Part shown: positions 48,986 through 58,696 of the stretch, in pieces | Position numbering within the stretch: position 1 is the first letter of the stretch | Layout: every line of letters starts with the position of its first letter | Source of the DNA: Pseudomonas tumuqii | Lineage (GTDB): Bacteria; Pseudomonadota; Gammaproteobacteria; Pseudomonadales; Pseudomonadaceae | Direction: 5' to 3' | DNA: 64,000 bases | NCBI RefSeq assembly: GCF_013184545.1 | Contig: NZ_JAAOJA010000007.1 | Span: 1-64,000 of the forward strand | Notes under the pieces: model-generated | What the model was told of the DNA's origin: nothing | The model's database searches: none | Seen by the model: the letters and a program-made list of their open reading frames with translations, nothing else | Position numbers and translations under genes: made by a program

Positions 48986-49720
48986 ATGACCTACTGTGTT
49001 GCCATGAACCTGGCCGAAGGGCTGGTGTTCGTTTCCGACTCGCGTACCAACGCGGGTGTCGATCACATTTCCGTATTTCGCAAACTGCATGTGTTCGGGG
49101 TGCCCGGCGAGCGTTTGATCGTCCTGCAAAGCGCCGGCAACCTGGCCACCTCGCAGTCGGTGATCAGCCTGCTACGCCATCGCCTGGGCGCTGACGGCGA
49201 GCATTTGCACAATGTCCCGAGCCTGTTTGCCGCGGCGACGCTGGTGGGCGAGACCCTTCGCGAAGTGCTGGCCCATGATGAAGGCGCAACCCTGAACCAG
49301 GGCATTGAACTGGGCTGCTCGTTTCTGCTCGGTGGGCAGATTCATGGCGAAGCCCCGGCGCTTTACAACCTCTATCCGCAGGGCAACTTCATCGCGTCCA
49401 GCGAAGACACACCGTACTTCCAGATCGGCGAAAGCAAATACGGCAAGCCGATCCTCGATCGCGCGCTGAGTTACCAGACGCCTTTGCAACTGGCGCTGCG
49501 TTGCGCCCTGATTTCCTTCGACTCGACCATCCGCAGCAACCTGACGGTCGGTATGCCGCTGGATCTGCTGGTCTATAAAACCGACAGCTTCGAGGTGCCG
49601 AGCGGTTTTCGCGTACGCGAAGGCGATGCCTACTTCGAGGGGATTCGTCAGCAGTGGAGCAGCGGCCTGAATGCATTGCTCGGCCAACTAGCGGAACCGC
49701 CGAGCGATTACTGGGAGTAG
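48986..49720 (+). CDS. Anbu, proteasome/HslV-like Ntn hydrolase
   Basis: The 244-aa protein is the ancestral beta-subunit homologue of the proteasome. It starts MTYCVAMNLAEGLVFVSDSRTNAG: the residue after the initiator is Thr2, the expected N-terminal nucleophile, with Asp in SDSRTN and Lys in FRKLHVF as catalytic partners. It self-assembles into rings or helices in studied species. It is placed after ATP-grasp, alpha-E and transglutaminase, suggesting a shared peptide-linked pathway. Confidence 0.92.
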   Translation: MTYCVAMNLAEGLVFVSDSRTNAGVDHISVFRKLHVFGVPGERLIVLQSAGNLATSQSVISLLRHRLGADGEHLHNVPSLFAAATLVGETLREVLAHDEGATLNQGIELGCSFLLGGQIHGEAPALYNLYPQGNFIASSEDTPYFQIGESKYGKPILDRALSYQTPLQLALRCALISFDSTIRSNLTVGMPLDLLVYKTDSFEVPSGFRVREGDAYFEGIRQQWSSGLNALLGQLAEPPSDYWE

Positions 49721-49812
49721 TCGACGGCGGGCTTGGCACAGGGGGCGTAATCCTGGCGCATGGGGCGATGCTTCGCCTGCTGGGCTGTTAACCAGGAGCA
49801 GCAGCCTTCAGG

Positions 49813-50619
49813 TTAGCCATCCTGCACCTTGCGTCCGGCCATATGCCGCAGGTAGTCGAGCAGCTGCGCCAGTTCGGCATCGCTCAATACTGTCTCTGCG
49901 AACCCCGGCATCCGGCCTTGCGGCCAGCGCCGCAGATGCTGCGGGTTACGGATGTAGCGGCGGAGAAAATCAGCCGCGAAATACTCGGTCGGGTTATGCG
50001 GCACATTCAGGTCGGGGGCGAACTGCGAGTCACCGGCAGTATTCAGGCGATGGCAGGCCATGCAGTGTTTCTGGTACTGCATGAGGCCGGCCTGCACCTG
50101 CGCAGGCGCATCGGCAGCCGGCAGTAATTGTGGAAAGCGCTCGGCCACTGTCGCCAGCTTGCGGATACGCGCGACCTGAAATGGCCACTGCTCCGGGCCG
50201 ATATGACTGGCCGCCGGGTTTTGCCACACCAGATAAAACGGCCCGGCACTGGCTTTGCCGGTCGCCAGGGGTGGCCAGGGCAGGGCCGGATCTTCCACCG
50301 CCAGCCAGGCCTGCGCGCCACTTTGGTTGAGCACGGCGGCCGCCGGCAGTTCGGCGACAAAACCATCGAGTGCCAGGGCCTGTAGATGATCGCCAGGCTG
50401 CACGCCGTCGAGCAGCGCCGCCAGCGGCACCGCGCGGTAGCTCATGGTGCGCTTGTAGCTGACGTCCTCGGCAATCTCGATGTGCCGGGCCTGGGGATGG
50501 GCGAGTAATTCGGCGCTGCTCCAGATCCGCTTGACGCCGCCGAGTTGCAGGCGCAACTCGGCGCCTTGCGTGGCGCTAGCCAGGGTCAGCAAGGCAAGCA
50601 GCACTACCCGCGGAGTCAA
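49813..50619 (-). CDS. Exported c-type cytochrome with molybdopterin-like N-terminal domain
   Basis: The product is about 268 aa with a signal peptide. The N-terminal half (RMW-type fold, AELRLQLGGVKRIWSSAELLAHPQAR..VSYKRTMSYRAVPLAALL) resembles the small domain of sulfite-oxidase-like proteins; the C-terminal third is a cytochrome c with CMACH and a Met in GRMPGF. The start is likely TTG 50619, which overlaps the stop of the upstream gene (TTGA); GTG 50604 is an alternative. A role in a periplasmic electron-transfer step is inferred. Confidence 0.8.
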   Translation of the reverse strand: MTPRVVLLALLTLASATQGAELRLQLGGVKRIWSSAELLAHPQARHIEIAEDVSYKRTMSYRAVPLAALLDGVQPGDHLQALALDGFVAELPAAAVLNQSGAQAWLAVEDPALPWPPLATGKASAGPFYLVWQNPAASHIGPEQWPFQVARIRKLATVAERFPQLLPAADAPAQVQAGLMQYQKHCMACHRLNTAGDSQFAPDLNVPHNPTEYFAADFLRRYIRNPQHLRRWPQGRMPGFAETVLSDAELAQLLDYLRHMAGRKVQDG

Positions 50620-50975
50620 TTTTGCTGCGCCAGGGCCTGTTTCAACTGGTCGTAGCCGCCAGCGTTGATCAGGTTGCGATAACCCAGTTGCGCCAGGCTG
50701 TCCTGGGCGATTGCCGAGCGCCTGCCGCTGCGGCAATAGAGCACGATGGGCGTGTTTTTGTCGGGGACCAGGGCGGCAATCTGCGCGGCGATCTGCTCAT
50801 GGCCGATACGACTGGCTCCGGGCAGGGCGCCGGCGGCAAATTCTTCTGCAGTGCGTACATCGATCAGCACCGAACCAGGTGTTTGCAGGGCAATAACGGC
50901 GCGCTGTGGCGAGATTTCATCTGCGCCAAGCGGCAAGCTGAGCAACAGTGCCAGAACGCCAGTCAAGACACGCAT
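50616..50975 (-). CDS. Rhodanese-domain protein, exported
   Basis: The 119-aa protein has a signal peptide (about 1-18) and one rhodanese domain with the active-site loop CRSGRRS (Cys at about 80), typical of small periplasmic rhodaneses. It transfers sulfane sulfur or binds thiols. It is coupled by TTGA overlap to the cytochrome gene. Confidence 0.88.
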   Translation of the reverse strand: MRVLTGVLALLLSLPLGADEISPQRAVIALQTPGSVLIDVRTAEEFAAGALPGASRIGHEQIAAQIAALVPDKNTPIVLYCRSGRRSAIAQDSLAQLGYRNLINAGGYDQLKQALAQQN

Positions 50976-51721
50976 GCAGAACTCCTCGGGGAAATATCGA
51001 TCGAGGTTCTAGCATAATTGAAAATGCCCGAGAGCAAGCGCCGGCGTTGGCCGGCGCGGCTTTGCGCGCGATTGGCCTGGTCATGGCTGCCACGCTTGCC
51101 TGTGCCATGCTGCGTTGCCGCGCTTTGTGCGGTACGCAGCCACTGGACAGGCAAGGGGTCAGCCGACCAGACGGGTCAGGTTGGGGATTATCAGGATCAA
51201 GGTCGTGGCGAATACGATCAGACTTGCTTGCCGGATTTTGGGCTGTTTGAACATGGCCATCTGCCTTTTGTTTTTGTTGGTGTGGCGTCGAATACCCGCT
51301 CTAAAGGCCTGTCGGGTTACAGCGTCACGCCTGGGCGTGGACTGAATAACCGCCCCGGCAAAACCCGGCGGCGGCATCTACTTTTGTCGCTCTATTTCCA
51401 TGTAGTCATGCTAACTCTAGGGGGCATGTCACAGATCGCTTAGACGACTTGGTTGCTAGCCGTTGCGAATTCTGAACATTGAGTTATGCCCGGTACCGCT
51501 AGGCGCCTGAGCAACCCTTGAACCAGAGCCATTGGGCCGGCCTGTGCCTGCATAACGCCAGCAGACGACCGTTCGTCTGAGCAAAGCGGTCAATCTGCCT
51601 GAGCACTTCGGTCATTGAGCCTGCCCCATCTGGGGGTAAGGTAGTGCAGCCAACAAGAATAGGCGCAGCCAGGCAGCAATGCGCCGCCATCCATACCCTC
51701 CAAGAGAGGTCTGAGGACGCC
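50976..51721. other. Intergenic region with one possible small gene
   Basis: Apart from the candidate 33-aa membrane peptide at 51159-51260 (listed separately), no coding sequence was found. The only longer plus-strand frame (51018-51443) is low complexity with no recognisable family. The thiolase promoter is presumably near its right end. Confidence 0.5.
51159..51260 (-). CDS. Candidate 33-aa small membrane protein
   Basis: ATG 51260 opens MAMFKQPKIRQASLIVFATT, then a hydrophobic run LILIIPNL, and stops after TRLVG. It has a positive N-terminus and a single membrane helix (about 12-28), and AAAGGCAG precedes the start. This composition fits many small bacterial membrane proteins, but nothing proves it is translated. 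Confidence 0.4.
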   Translation of the reverse strand: MAMFKQPKIRQASLIVFATTLILIIPNLTRLVG

Positions 51722-52927
51722 ATGACCGAAGCATTCATTTTCGATGCGGTGCGCACGCCCCGCGGCAAAGGCAAGAAAGACGGCGCGCTCTACAGCGTTA
51801 AACCGGTCAACCTGGTCGCTGGCCTGCTCAACGCCCTGCAAGTGCGCAACAACCTGGATACCAGCCAGGTCGACGACATCGTGCTCGGCTGTGTGACGCC
51901 CGTGGGTGACCAGGGCGCCGACATCGCCAAGACCGCCGCCATGGTCGCCGACTGGGACGTCAGTGTCTCGGGCATGCAGCTCAATCGTTTCTGCGCGTCG
52001 GGCCTGGAGGCGGTGAACCTCGGTGCGATGAAAGTGCGTTCCGGCTTCGAGGATCTGGTGGTGGCCGGTGGTGTCGAATCGATGTCGCGCGTGCCCATGG
52101 GTTCCGATGGCGGCGCCTGGGTGATGGACCCGGAAACCAATATGCACAGCCATTTCACCCCCCAGGGCATCGGCGCCGACCTGATCGCCACCCTGGAAGG
52201 ATTCTCCCGCGCGGACGTGGACGCCTTCGCCCTGCGTTCGCAGCAGAAGGCCGCGCGCGCCAGCAAGGACGGCTCGTTCAACAAATCGCTGATTCCGGTG
52301 TGCGATCAGAACGGCATCGTGCTGCTCGAGCACGACGAATTCATTCGCGGCGACAGCACTCTCGACGGCCTCGGCAAGCTCAAGCCGAGCTTCGAGGCGA
52401 TGGGCCAGATGGGCTTCGACAGCACCGCGCTACGGGTCTACAGCCATGTCGAGCAGATCAACCACGTGCACACCCCGGGCAACAGCTCCGGCATCGTCGA
52501 CGGCTCGGCGCTGATGCTGATCGGCTCTGCCGCCAAGGGCAAGGAGCTGGGTTTGCAGCCCCGCGCGCGAATCGTCGCCACTGCGGTGATCGGCACCGAT
52601 CCGACCATCATGCTCACCGGCCCGGCCCCGGCTACGCGCAAGGCGCTGGCCAAGGCCGGCCTCAAGGTGGAAGACATCGATCTGTTCGAGGTCAACGAAG
52701 CCTTCGCCTCGGTGGTGATGAAGTTCATGAAAGACATGGGCGTGAGCGAAGACAGGGTCAACGTCAACGGCGGCGCCATTGCCATGGGCCACCCGCTGGG
52801 CGCCACCGGCTGCGCGATTCTCGGCACCCTGCTCGACGAACTGGAGACGCGCCAGTTGCGTTACGGCCTGGCCACCCTCTGCGTCGGTGGCGGCATGGGT
52901 ATTGCGACCATCATCGAGCGTATCTAA
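51722..52927 (+). CDS. Acetyl-CoA C-acyltransferase (thiolase)
   Basis: The 401-aa enzyme cleaves 3-ketoacyl-CoA to acetyl-CoA and a shortened acyl-CoA. Motifs are [14 protein letters not shown] (nucleophilic Cys), [33 protein letters not shown] and CVGGGMG with the second Cys. It forms an operon-like pair with the multifunctional enzyme at 53057. The start at ATG 51722 follows GAGAGG with good spacing. Confidence 0.93.
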   Translation: MTEAFIFDAVRTPRGKGKKDGALYSVKPVNLVAGLLNALQVRNNLDTSQVDDIVLGCVTPVGDQGADIAKTAAMVADWDVSVSGMQLNRFCASGLEAVNLGAMKVRSGFEDLVVAGGVESMSRVPMGSDGGAWVMDPETNMHSHFTPQGIGADLIATLEGFSRADVDAFALRSQQKAARASKDGSFNKSLIPVCDQNGIVLLEHDEFIRGDSTLDGLGKLKPSFEAMGQMGFDSTALRVYSHVEQINHVHTPGNSSGIVDGSALMLIGSAAKGKELGLQPRARIVATAVIGTDPTIMLTGPAPATRKALAKAGLKVEDIDLFEVNEAFASVVMKFMKDMGVSEDRVNVNGGAIAMGHPLGATGCAILGTLLDELETRQLRYGLATLCVGGGMGIATIIERI

Positions 52928-52934
52928 TCGGAGC

Positions 52935-53000
52935 GTAGGAGCGGGCCATGCCCGCGAAACCACGGTTTCGCCGATGATCGCGGGCATGGCCCGCTCCTAC
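52935..53000. repeat. REP inverted repeat pair between thiolase and fadB-like gene
   Basis: GTAGGAGCGGGCCATGCCCG (52935 on) and its inverse (to 53000) form a hairpin with a short AT-containing loop. It is the same family as the inner arm near 11201. It may weaken transcription from the thiolase gene into the next. Confidence 0.75.
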
Positions 53001-53056
53001 GGTTTCTGCGTTGCCCTCCAGTCGAGCGCAACTGCCTGCATGAAAGGAATTAAGTA

Positions 53057-55201
53057 ATGACTGACGCCATCCGTTACGAAAAAGGCCGGGACGCTATCGT
53101 CGTTCTGACCATCGATATGCCCGGCCAGAGTGCCAACACCATGAACGCGGAGTACCGCGAGGCCATGGGCAAAGCCATCGCGCGCCTGGAAACCGAGAAG
53201 GGCAGTATTGCCGGGGTGATCGTCACCTCGGCAAAGAAGACCTTCTTTGCCGGCGGCGATCTCAATGAACTGATCAAGGTCACCAAGGCCGACGCCAAGC
53301 CGTTCTACGAGATGATCCTGACGCTCAAGGGCCAACTGCGCCGCCTGGAAACCCTGGGCAAACCGGTGGTGGCGGCGATCAACGGTGCGGCCCTGGGGGG
53401 CGGCTGGGAAATCTGCCTGGCGTGTCACCACCGCATTGCCCTGGACAGTTCCAGCGTGCAACTCGGCATGCCGGAAGTGACCCTCGGCCTGCTGCCCGGC
53501 GGCGGCGGGGTAGTGCGCATGGTGCGCCTGCTCGGCCTGGAAAAGGCCCTGCCGTATTTGCTCGAAGGCAAGAAGGTGCGCCCGGATGCCGCGCTCAAGG
53601 CCGGCCTGATCGATGAGCTGGCCAGCGACAAGGATGACCTGCTGGCCAAGGCCCGGGCCTGGATCCTGGCCAACCCGAATGCCGTGCAACCCTGGGATGG
53701 CCAAGGCTACAAGATCCCCGGCGGCACCCCGGCGAGCCCCAATGTGGCGCAGATGCTCGCCATCGCCCCCTCTATTCTGCGTGACAAGACCAAAGGCTGT
53801 TTCCCCGCCCCGGAGAAGATCATGTGCGCCGCGGTCGAGGGCGCCCAGGTCGACTTCGACACCGCGCAGATCATCGAGGCGCGCTACTTCACCGAACTGG
53901 CCACCGGCCAGGTGGCGAAGAACATGATCGGCACCTTCTGGTTCCAGCTCAACCAGATCAATGCCGGTGGCTCGCGGCCGCAGGGTTTTGCGCCCTATGT
54001 CACGCGCAAGGTTGGCGTGCTCGGCGCCGGCATGATGGGTGCGGGCATTGCCTATGTCTCGGCCGTGGCCGGTATCGAGGTGGTGCTCAAGGACGTCTCG
54101 CTGGAAGCGGCCGAGAAGGGCAAGAGCTATTCGGCCAAGTTGCTGGAGAAAAAGGTCGGCCGCGGCCAGATGAGTGCCGACAAGCGCGACGGCATCCTGG
54201 CGCGGATCAAGGCCACCGACAAGGACGCCGACTTTGCAGGTTGCGATCTGATCATCGAGGCGGTATTCGAGGATCGCGACCTCAAGGCCAATGTCACCGC
54301 CGCGGCCGAACGGGTCGCGCTGGCGGATGCGCTGATCGCCTCCAACACCTCGACCCTGCCGATCACCGGCCTGGCCACTGCGGTACAGAAACAGGACAAA
54401 TTCATCGGCCTGCATTTCTTCAGCCCGGTGGACAAGATGCCGCTGGTGGAGATCATCAGGGGCGAGCGCACCAGCGACGAGTCCCTGGCGCGCGGCTTCG
54501 ACTATGTCATGCAGATCAACAAGACCCCGATTGTGGTCAACGACCGCCGCGGTTTCTTCACCTCGCGCGTGTTCGGCACCTTCACCAACGAAGGCATCGC
54601 CATGCTCGGCGAAGGCGTGTCGGCGGCGATGATCGAGAACGAAGCGCGCAAGGCCGGCATGCCAGTCGGCCCGTTGGCGATCAGCGACGAAGTGTCGCTG
54701 AGCCTGATGAACCATATCCGTCAGCAGACTCTCAAGGACCTGGCCGAAGAGGGCAAGAGCATCGTGCAGCACCCCGCCTTCGCGGTGATCGAGCTGATGC
54801 TCAATGAATACAAGCGACCGGGCAAAGCGGCCGGTGCGGGTTTCTACGAGTACCCGGCCGGCGGCAAGAAGCACCTGTGGCCACAGCTCAAGACCCGTTT
54901 CGAAAAACCTGAGGCGCAAATCTCGCAGCAGGATGTCCGCGACCGTATCCTGTTCATCCAGGCCATCGAGACCGTGCGCTGCGTGGAGGAGGGCGTGCTC
55001 GAGTCGGTGGCGGACGCCAACATCGGCTCGATCTTCGGCATCGGCTTCGCCGCCTGGACCGGCGGGGCGCTGCAGTTCATCAACCAGTACGGCATCCGCG
55101 ATTTCGTCGCCCGCGCCCAGTACCTGGCCGAGCAGTACGGCGAACGTTTCCTGCCACCGGCCTTGTTGCTGGAGAAAGCCGCCAGGAACGAAAACTTCTG
55201 A
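53057..55201 (+). CDS. FadB/FadJ-like multifunctional beta-oxidation enzyme
   Basis: The 714-aa protein joins an N-terminal enoyl-CoA hydratase domain (about 1-190; oxyanion-hole GGDLNELIKV and INGAALGGGWEICLACHHRIA) to a 3-hydroxyacyl-CoA dehydrogenase (about 310-710; VGVLGAGMMGAGIAYV Rossmann motif, SNTSTLPITGLA, GLHFFSPVDKMPLVEII). It carries out two steps of fatty-acid beta-oxidation and pairs with the thiolase. Its shape is more FadJ-like than FadB of the fadBA operon. Confidence 0.93.
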   Translation: MTDAIRYEKGRDAIVVLTIDMPGQSANTMNAEYREAMGKAIARLETEKGSIAGVIVTSAKKTFFAGGDLNELIKVTKADAKPFYEMILTLKGQLRRLETLGKPVVAAINGAALGGGWEICLACHHRIALDSSSVQLGMPEVTLGLLPGGGGVVRMVRLLGLEKALPYLLEGKKVRPDAALKAGLIDELASDKDDLLAKARAWILANPNAVQPWDGQGYKIPGGTPASPNVAQMLAIAPSILRDKTKGCFPAPEKIMCAAVEGAQVDFDTAQIIEARYFTELATGQVAKNMIGTFWFQLNQINAGGSRPQGFAPYVTRKVGVLGAGMMGAGIAYVSAVAGIEVVLKDVSLEAAEKGKSYSAKLLEKKVGRGQMSADKRDGILARIKATDKDADFAGCDLIIEAVFEDRDLKANVTAAAERVALADALIASNTSTLPITGLATAVQKQDKFIGLHFFSPVDKMPLVEIIRGERTSDESLARGFDYVMQINKTPIVVNDRRGFFTSRVFGTFTNEGIAMLGEGVSAAMIENEARKAGMPVGPLAISDEVSLSLMNHIRQQTLKDLAEEGKSIVQHPAFAVIELMLNEYKRPGKAAGAGFYEYPAGGKKHLWPQLKTRFEKPEAQISQQDVRDRILFIQAIETVRCVEEGVLESVADANIGSIFGIGFAAWTGGALQFINQYGIRDFVARAQYLAEQYGERFLPPALLLEKAARNENF

Positions 55202-55535
55202 CTCCGAGTGACCCGCAGGGGCTCGCACGCGAGCGCCGATCATGCTGCGCCGCTGCGCGAGTTCCCTGCGGTGGGGACTTGTTGCTGTTTCTGGAGCGTT
55301 GATCGAGTGCCCGTCCTGGTTGCCTGGGCTCGGCTCGCCGAGCCGATCATCCGCGCGCGGGGCGACAGGCGCGAACGGACGATAGGCGGACTATCGAACC
55401 CGCTGATACAGGTGCAGACTGAGTAATCGGTCGACTTTGTGCCGGGCAGGCGACGCGTCCTCTTGCCTTGCCGCCTGGCCACAGGCAGGCTTGAACACCC
55501 TACCAACCAGCACCCGCGTTTCAGGTATTTGCCCC
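55202..55535. other. Intergenic region, no gene seen
   Basis: The 334 bp hold GC-rich palindromes (GGCTCGCCGAGCC near 55332) but no coding region with a recognisable start or family; a plus-strand frame (55208-55426) has no features. Confidence 0.55.
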
Positions 55536-56264
55536 ATGCCGTTGCAGATTTGCATTCTGGAAACTGACATTCTTCGCCCCGAACTGGTCGACCAGTACCA
55601 GGGCTATGGCCGGATGTTCGAGCAGCTCTTCGCTCGCCAGCCGATCGCCGCCGAGTTCACCGTGTACAACGTGATGGAAGGTCGCTACCCGCCGGACAGC
55701 GAACACTACGATGCCTATCTGGTCACCGGCAGCAAGGCCGATTCGTTCGGCAGCGATCCGTGGATCGAAACCCTCAAGACCTATCTGCTCGAGCGCTATG
55801 CCCACGGCGACAAGTTGCTGGGTATCTGCTTCGGCCACCAACTCCTGGCGCTGCTGCTCGGCGGTAAGGCCGAGCGCGCCGAGCAGGGCTGGGGCGTGGG
55901 TACCCATCGCTACCGCCTGGCCCATCAGCCGGCCTGGATGACCCCGGTGCTGGAGGAACTGACCCTGCTGATCAGCCACCAGGATCAGGTCACCAAGCTG
56001 CCGGAAAATGCCACGCTGCTGGCCTCCAGCGACTTCTGCCCGATCGCCGCCTACTGCATCGACGACCAGGTGCTGTGCTTCCAGGGCCATCCGGAGTTCA
56101 TCCACGACTACTCCAAGGAGCTGCTGGAGATTCGCCAGCAGCACATTGGTGAAGAGGCCTATCGCAAGGGCGTCGACAGCCTGCAACACGAGCACCAGGG
56201 CCATACGGTGGCCGAGTGGATGATGCGTTTTGTTGCGCACGGCCGTTCGGGCCTGGATCTTTAA
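55536..56264 (+). CDS. Class I glutamine amidotransferase (GATase1)
   Basis: The 242-aa protein has the nucleophile in GICFGHQLLALLLGG (Cys about 100) and the His/Glu pair in CFQGHPEFIHDY (about 187). N-terminal MPLQICILETDILRPEL is typical of stand-alone amidotransferases of the glutamyl-hydrolase type. The substrate is unknown. ATG 55536 chosen. Confidence 0.87.
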   Translation: MPLQICILETDILRPELVDQYQGYGRMFEQLFARQPIAAEFTVYNVMEGRYPPDSEHYDAYLVTGSKADSFGSDPWIETLKTYLLERYAHGDKLLGICFGHQLLALLLGGKAERAEQGWGVGTHRYRLAHQPAWMTPVLEELTLLISHQDQVTKLPENATLLASSDFCPIAAYCIDDQVLCFQGHPEFIHDYSKELLEIRQQHIGEEAYRKGVDSLQHEHQGHTVAEWMMRFVAHGRSGLDL

Positions 56265-56274
56265 GCATCTCAGA

Positions 56275-56310
56275 ACAAAAAAGCCCGGCTCACATGCCGG
56301 GCTTTTTTGT
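56275..56310. terminator. Bidirectional terminator
   Basis: ACAAAAAAGCCCGGC - TCACAT - GCCGGGCTTTTTTGT is a perfect stem (56283-56289 with 56296-56302 plus A/U flanks). U-runs flank both sides, so it ends both the amidotransferase (plus) and the CorA gene (minus). Confidence 0.9.
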
Positions 56311-56322
56311 TGTCGCGCCTGC

Positions 56323-57294
56323 TCACAGCCAGCCGTAATGCTTGAAGCTGGCGTAAAGCCCGATGCAGCCGCTGGCCAGCAAACCGAGCACGGCGACGTA
56401 ACCGTAGTGCCAGCCGAGTTCCGGCATGTTCTCGAAGTTCATCCCGTAGATCCCCGCCACCGCGGTGGGGAAGGCCAGGATGGCGGCCCAGGCGGCGAAC
56501 TTGCGCTGGGTGATGCTCTGCCGCGAGGACTCCAGCAACAGGCCGATTTCGATGGCGTGATCGGCCATTTCGCGCAGGGCGGTCAGGTCTTCCAGCAGTC
56601 GGCTGACATGGATCGCCACATCGCGGAAGTACGGGCGCATGTTCTTGTCGATAAAGGGGAAGTCGAGGCGTTGCAGTTCCTGGCAAATCTCTGCCAAAGG
56701 CCCGATATAGCGACGTAAACGCAGCAAATCACGGCGCAGGCCCTGGATGCGCTCGACATCGGCCTGGGTCAAGGGGCGCTTGAGCACATCCTGTTCGACC
56801 TCCTCGAGCTCGCCGTAATAGCCGTCCATCAGCGGTCGATAGTTTTCCAGCACAAAACTGAGCAGGGCATAGAGCACGAAGTCTTCGCCGTGCTCGAGCA
56901 ACAGGGGGCGGGCCTCGCAACGCTGGCGCACCTGCGAGTAGGGCGCGGACTGGCCATAGCGGGCGCTGATGATGTAGCCATTGCCGGCAAACAATTGGGT
57001 TTCGATGAACTCCAGTTCGCCATTCACCTGAATCGCCGAATAGACCACCATAAACAGCGCGTCGCCGAAGGTTTCCAGTTTGGGCCGGGTATGGCGTTGC
57101 AGGGCGTCCTCCAGTGCCAGTTCGTGCAGGTCGTACTGGCGCTGCAGGTTGGTCAGCTCCTCGGGGCCCGGGTCGTGCAGGCCTATCCAGACGAAGTGGC
57201 CGGGCTTCTTCGACCACTCCTTGCCTTCATCGAGGGTGATGTCGGTGATCTTTTGCCCTTGGCTGTAGACGGCGGCGGCAACGACGCGGCCCAT
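56323..57294 (-). CDS. corA: CorA-family magnesium/cobalt transporter
   Basis: The 323-aa protein has a large cytoplasmic N-terminal domain and two C-terminal membrane helices with the hallmark YGMNFENMPEL selectivity motif between them. It allows Mg2+ uptake down the membrane potential. The start is ATG 57294. Confidence 0.93.
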   Translation of the reverse strand: MGRVVAAAVYSQGQKITDITLDEGKEWSKKPGHFVWIGLHDPGPEELTNLQRQYDLHELALEDALQRHTRPKLETFGDALFMVVYSAIQVNGELEFIETQLFAGNGYIISARYGQSAPYSQVRQRCEARPLLLEHGEDFVLYALLSFVLENYRPLMDGYYGELEEVEQDVLKRPLTQADVERIQGLRRDLLRLRRYIGPLAEICQELQRLDFPFIDKNMRPYFRDVAIHVSRLLEDLTALREMADHAIEIGLLLESSRQSITQRKFAAWAAILAFPTAVAGIYGMNFENMPELGWHYGYVAVLGLLASGCIGLYASFKHYGWL

Positions 57295-57546
57295 GGTGAT
57301 TCCTTTTTATGTTCTGTTGAAGTGGGGCAGGATCGCCCTTGCGCTTTTTAGAGTGTTGCCGCTGGCGCCGATTTCTTCCAGATAATCCCTTGGTGCCGTG
57401 TCCGCTCGCGCCGGGCGACCATCAGGTGTACGCCAGTTCCTGGCTCCGGGCGGTGATGCAGCGTTGCATCTACGTGCGGCAGTCCGAAGGCAGGTTGTCC
57501 AGGGGCAGCCCGGCGCTTGGCTGGGCTGCGCTGGCATCGTGCGGGC

Positions 57547-58236
57547 TTAGAGCGGGAGTTGCTTGTCCAGTTCGATGGCCTGGTCGAGGGTTTCCAGCAG
57601 CGCCTTGCGCACCTTCAGCTTGGTGTTCTTGTGCGCGCTCATGTTGATCTTCTTCATCTGCTGCGCGACCGCCTGGGCGGTAGCCAGCAGTTGCTCGGCG
57701 GGCACCAGCTTGTCGAGGAAGCCGGCATTCATCGCGCCTTGCGGGTCGAACATCTCGCCGTTGATCACCGAACGCTGGAACGCCGCTTTGCCCAGGCGGT
57801 CGCGCGCCAGTTCGATACCGACATGGTGCATGGTCATGCCAATCTGTACTTCGTTCAGGCCGATGCTGAACGGACCTTCGACGCCGATGCGGTAGTCGGC
57901 CGAGAGCAGGATAAAGGCACCCTTGGCCACGGCGTGGCCGGGGCAGGCAACGATGATCGGGAACGGGTGGGTGAGCATGCGCCGCGCCAGGGTCGAGCCC
58001 GCAGCAACCAGGTTGACCGCGTTCTGCGGGCCGGAGGTCATCACCTTGAGGTCGTAACCGCCGGATAGAATGCCCGGCTGGCCGGTGACGATGACGATGG
58101 CCTTGTCCTGCGCGGCACGATCCAGTGCGACATTGAAGGCGGCAATCACGTCTGGCGAGATGGCGTTCACCTTGCCGTTGCACAGGGTCAGGGTGGCAAT
58201 ACCGTCTTCGAATTGGTAGCTGATCAGGTCGCTCAT
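57547..58236 (-). CDS. Enoyl-CoA hydratase/isomerase family protein
   Basis: The 229-aa crotonase has the oxyanion-hole strands LSGGYDLKVM and CPGHAVAKGAFILLSADYRIG, but no clear glutamate in the usual NEVQIGM position (Glu is present in LNEVQIG). It lies divergent to the small intergenic region before tRNA-Ser. The start at ATG 58236 removes nine residues from an upstream in-frame ATG (58263). Confidence 0.87.
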   Translation of the reverse strand: MSDLISYQFEDGIATLTLCNGKVNAISPDVIAAFNVALDRAAQDKAIVIVTGQPGILSGGYDLKVMTSGPQNAVNLVAAGSTLARRMLTHPFPIIVACPGHAVAKGAFILLSADYRIGVEGPFSIGLNEVQIGMTMHHVGIELARDRLGKAAFQRSVINGEMFDPQGAMNAGFLDKLVPAEQLLATAQAVAQQMKKINMSAHKNTKLKVRKALLETLDQAIELDKQLPL

Positions 58237-58696
58237 TGCGGGTTCCTTGTACTGAAGTACCACAGACGTTACCCACCCGCACCGGCCAGGTAAAGCGCCG
58301 CGGCTGACTGGTGAGTCAGTTGCAGCGGACGATTACAGCCTATCGGCCCGATCGGCACAGGCAATTGGCGCCATGCTCGTGCGCTGTCTTGGCGTGACGT
58401 CGGGCTTGGGCGAGAGGTAGTGATCATGAGAAACGACAAGTTGGCCATTTACTGGCGTGCCGCACGCGCCGCCAAAACCCGCAGGGGGGATTGCCGTATT
58501 CCTGTTCCGCCTGTTTATTTCCCCCGGCTTCCGGCTATTCGTTCGCCAGGGTTTCGCGGCAACGCCCCGGGCTTGCCGAGCCGATACCGAGCATTCGGCA
58601 TAAGCGCATGAATCTTCTGAAAAAAACTTTTGCCTTTGGCGAGCTGTTCGGCTAGATTAGCGCGCCTCGACAGACACCCAGTGTCAGCCGAGATCC
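58237..58696. other. Intergenic region, no gene seen
   Basis: This 460-bp stretch runs from the crotonase start to tRNA-Ser. A plus-strand frame at 58420-58611 lacks features of a gene. The promoter of the tRNA presumably lies in its last 60 bp. Confidence 0.5.

Noticed and set aside
51018..51443. 141-aa plus-strand frame opposite the candidate 33-aa peptide
   Set aside because: Translation is low complexity and unlike any family; the minus strand has a better candidate.
58420..58611. 63-aa frame before tRNA-Ser
   Set aside because: Arg/Pro-rich sequence with no features, ending in the tRNA promoter area.
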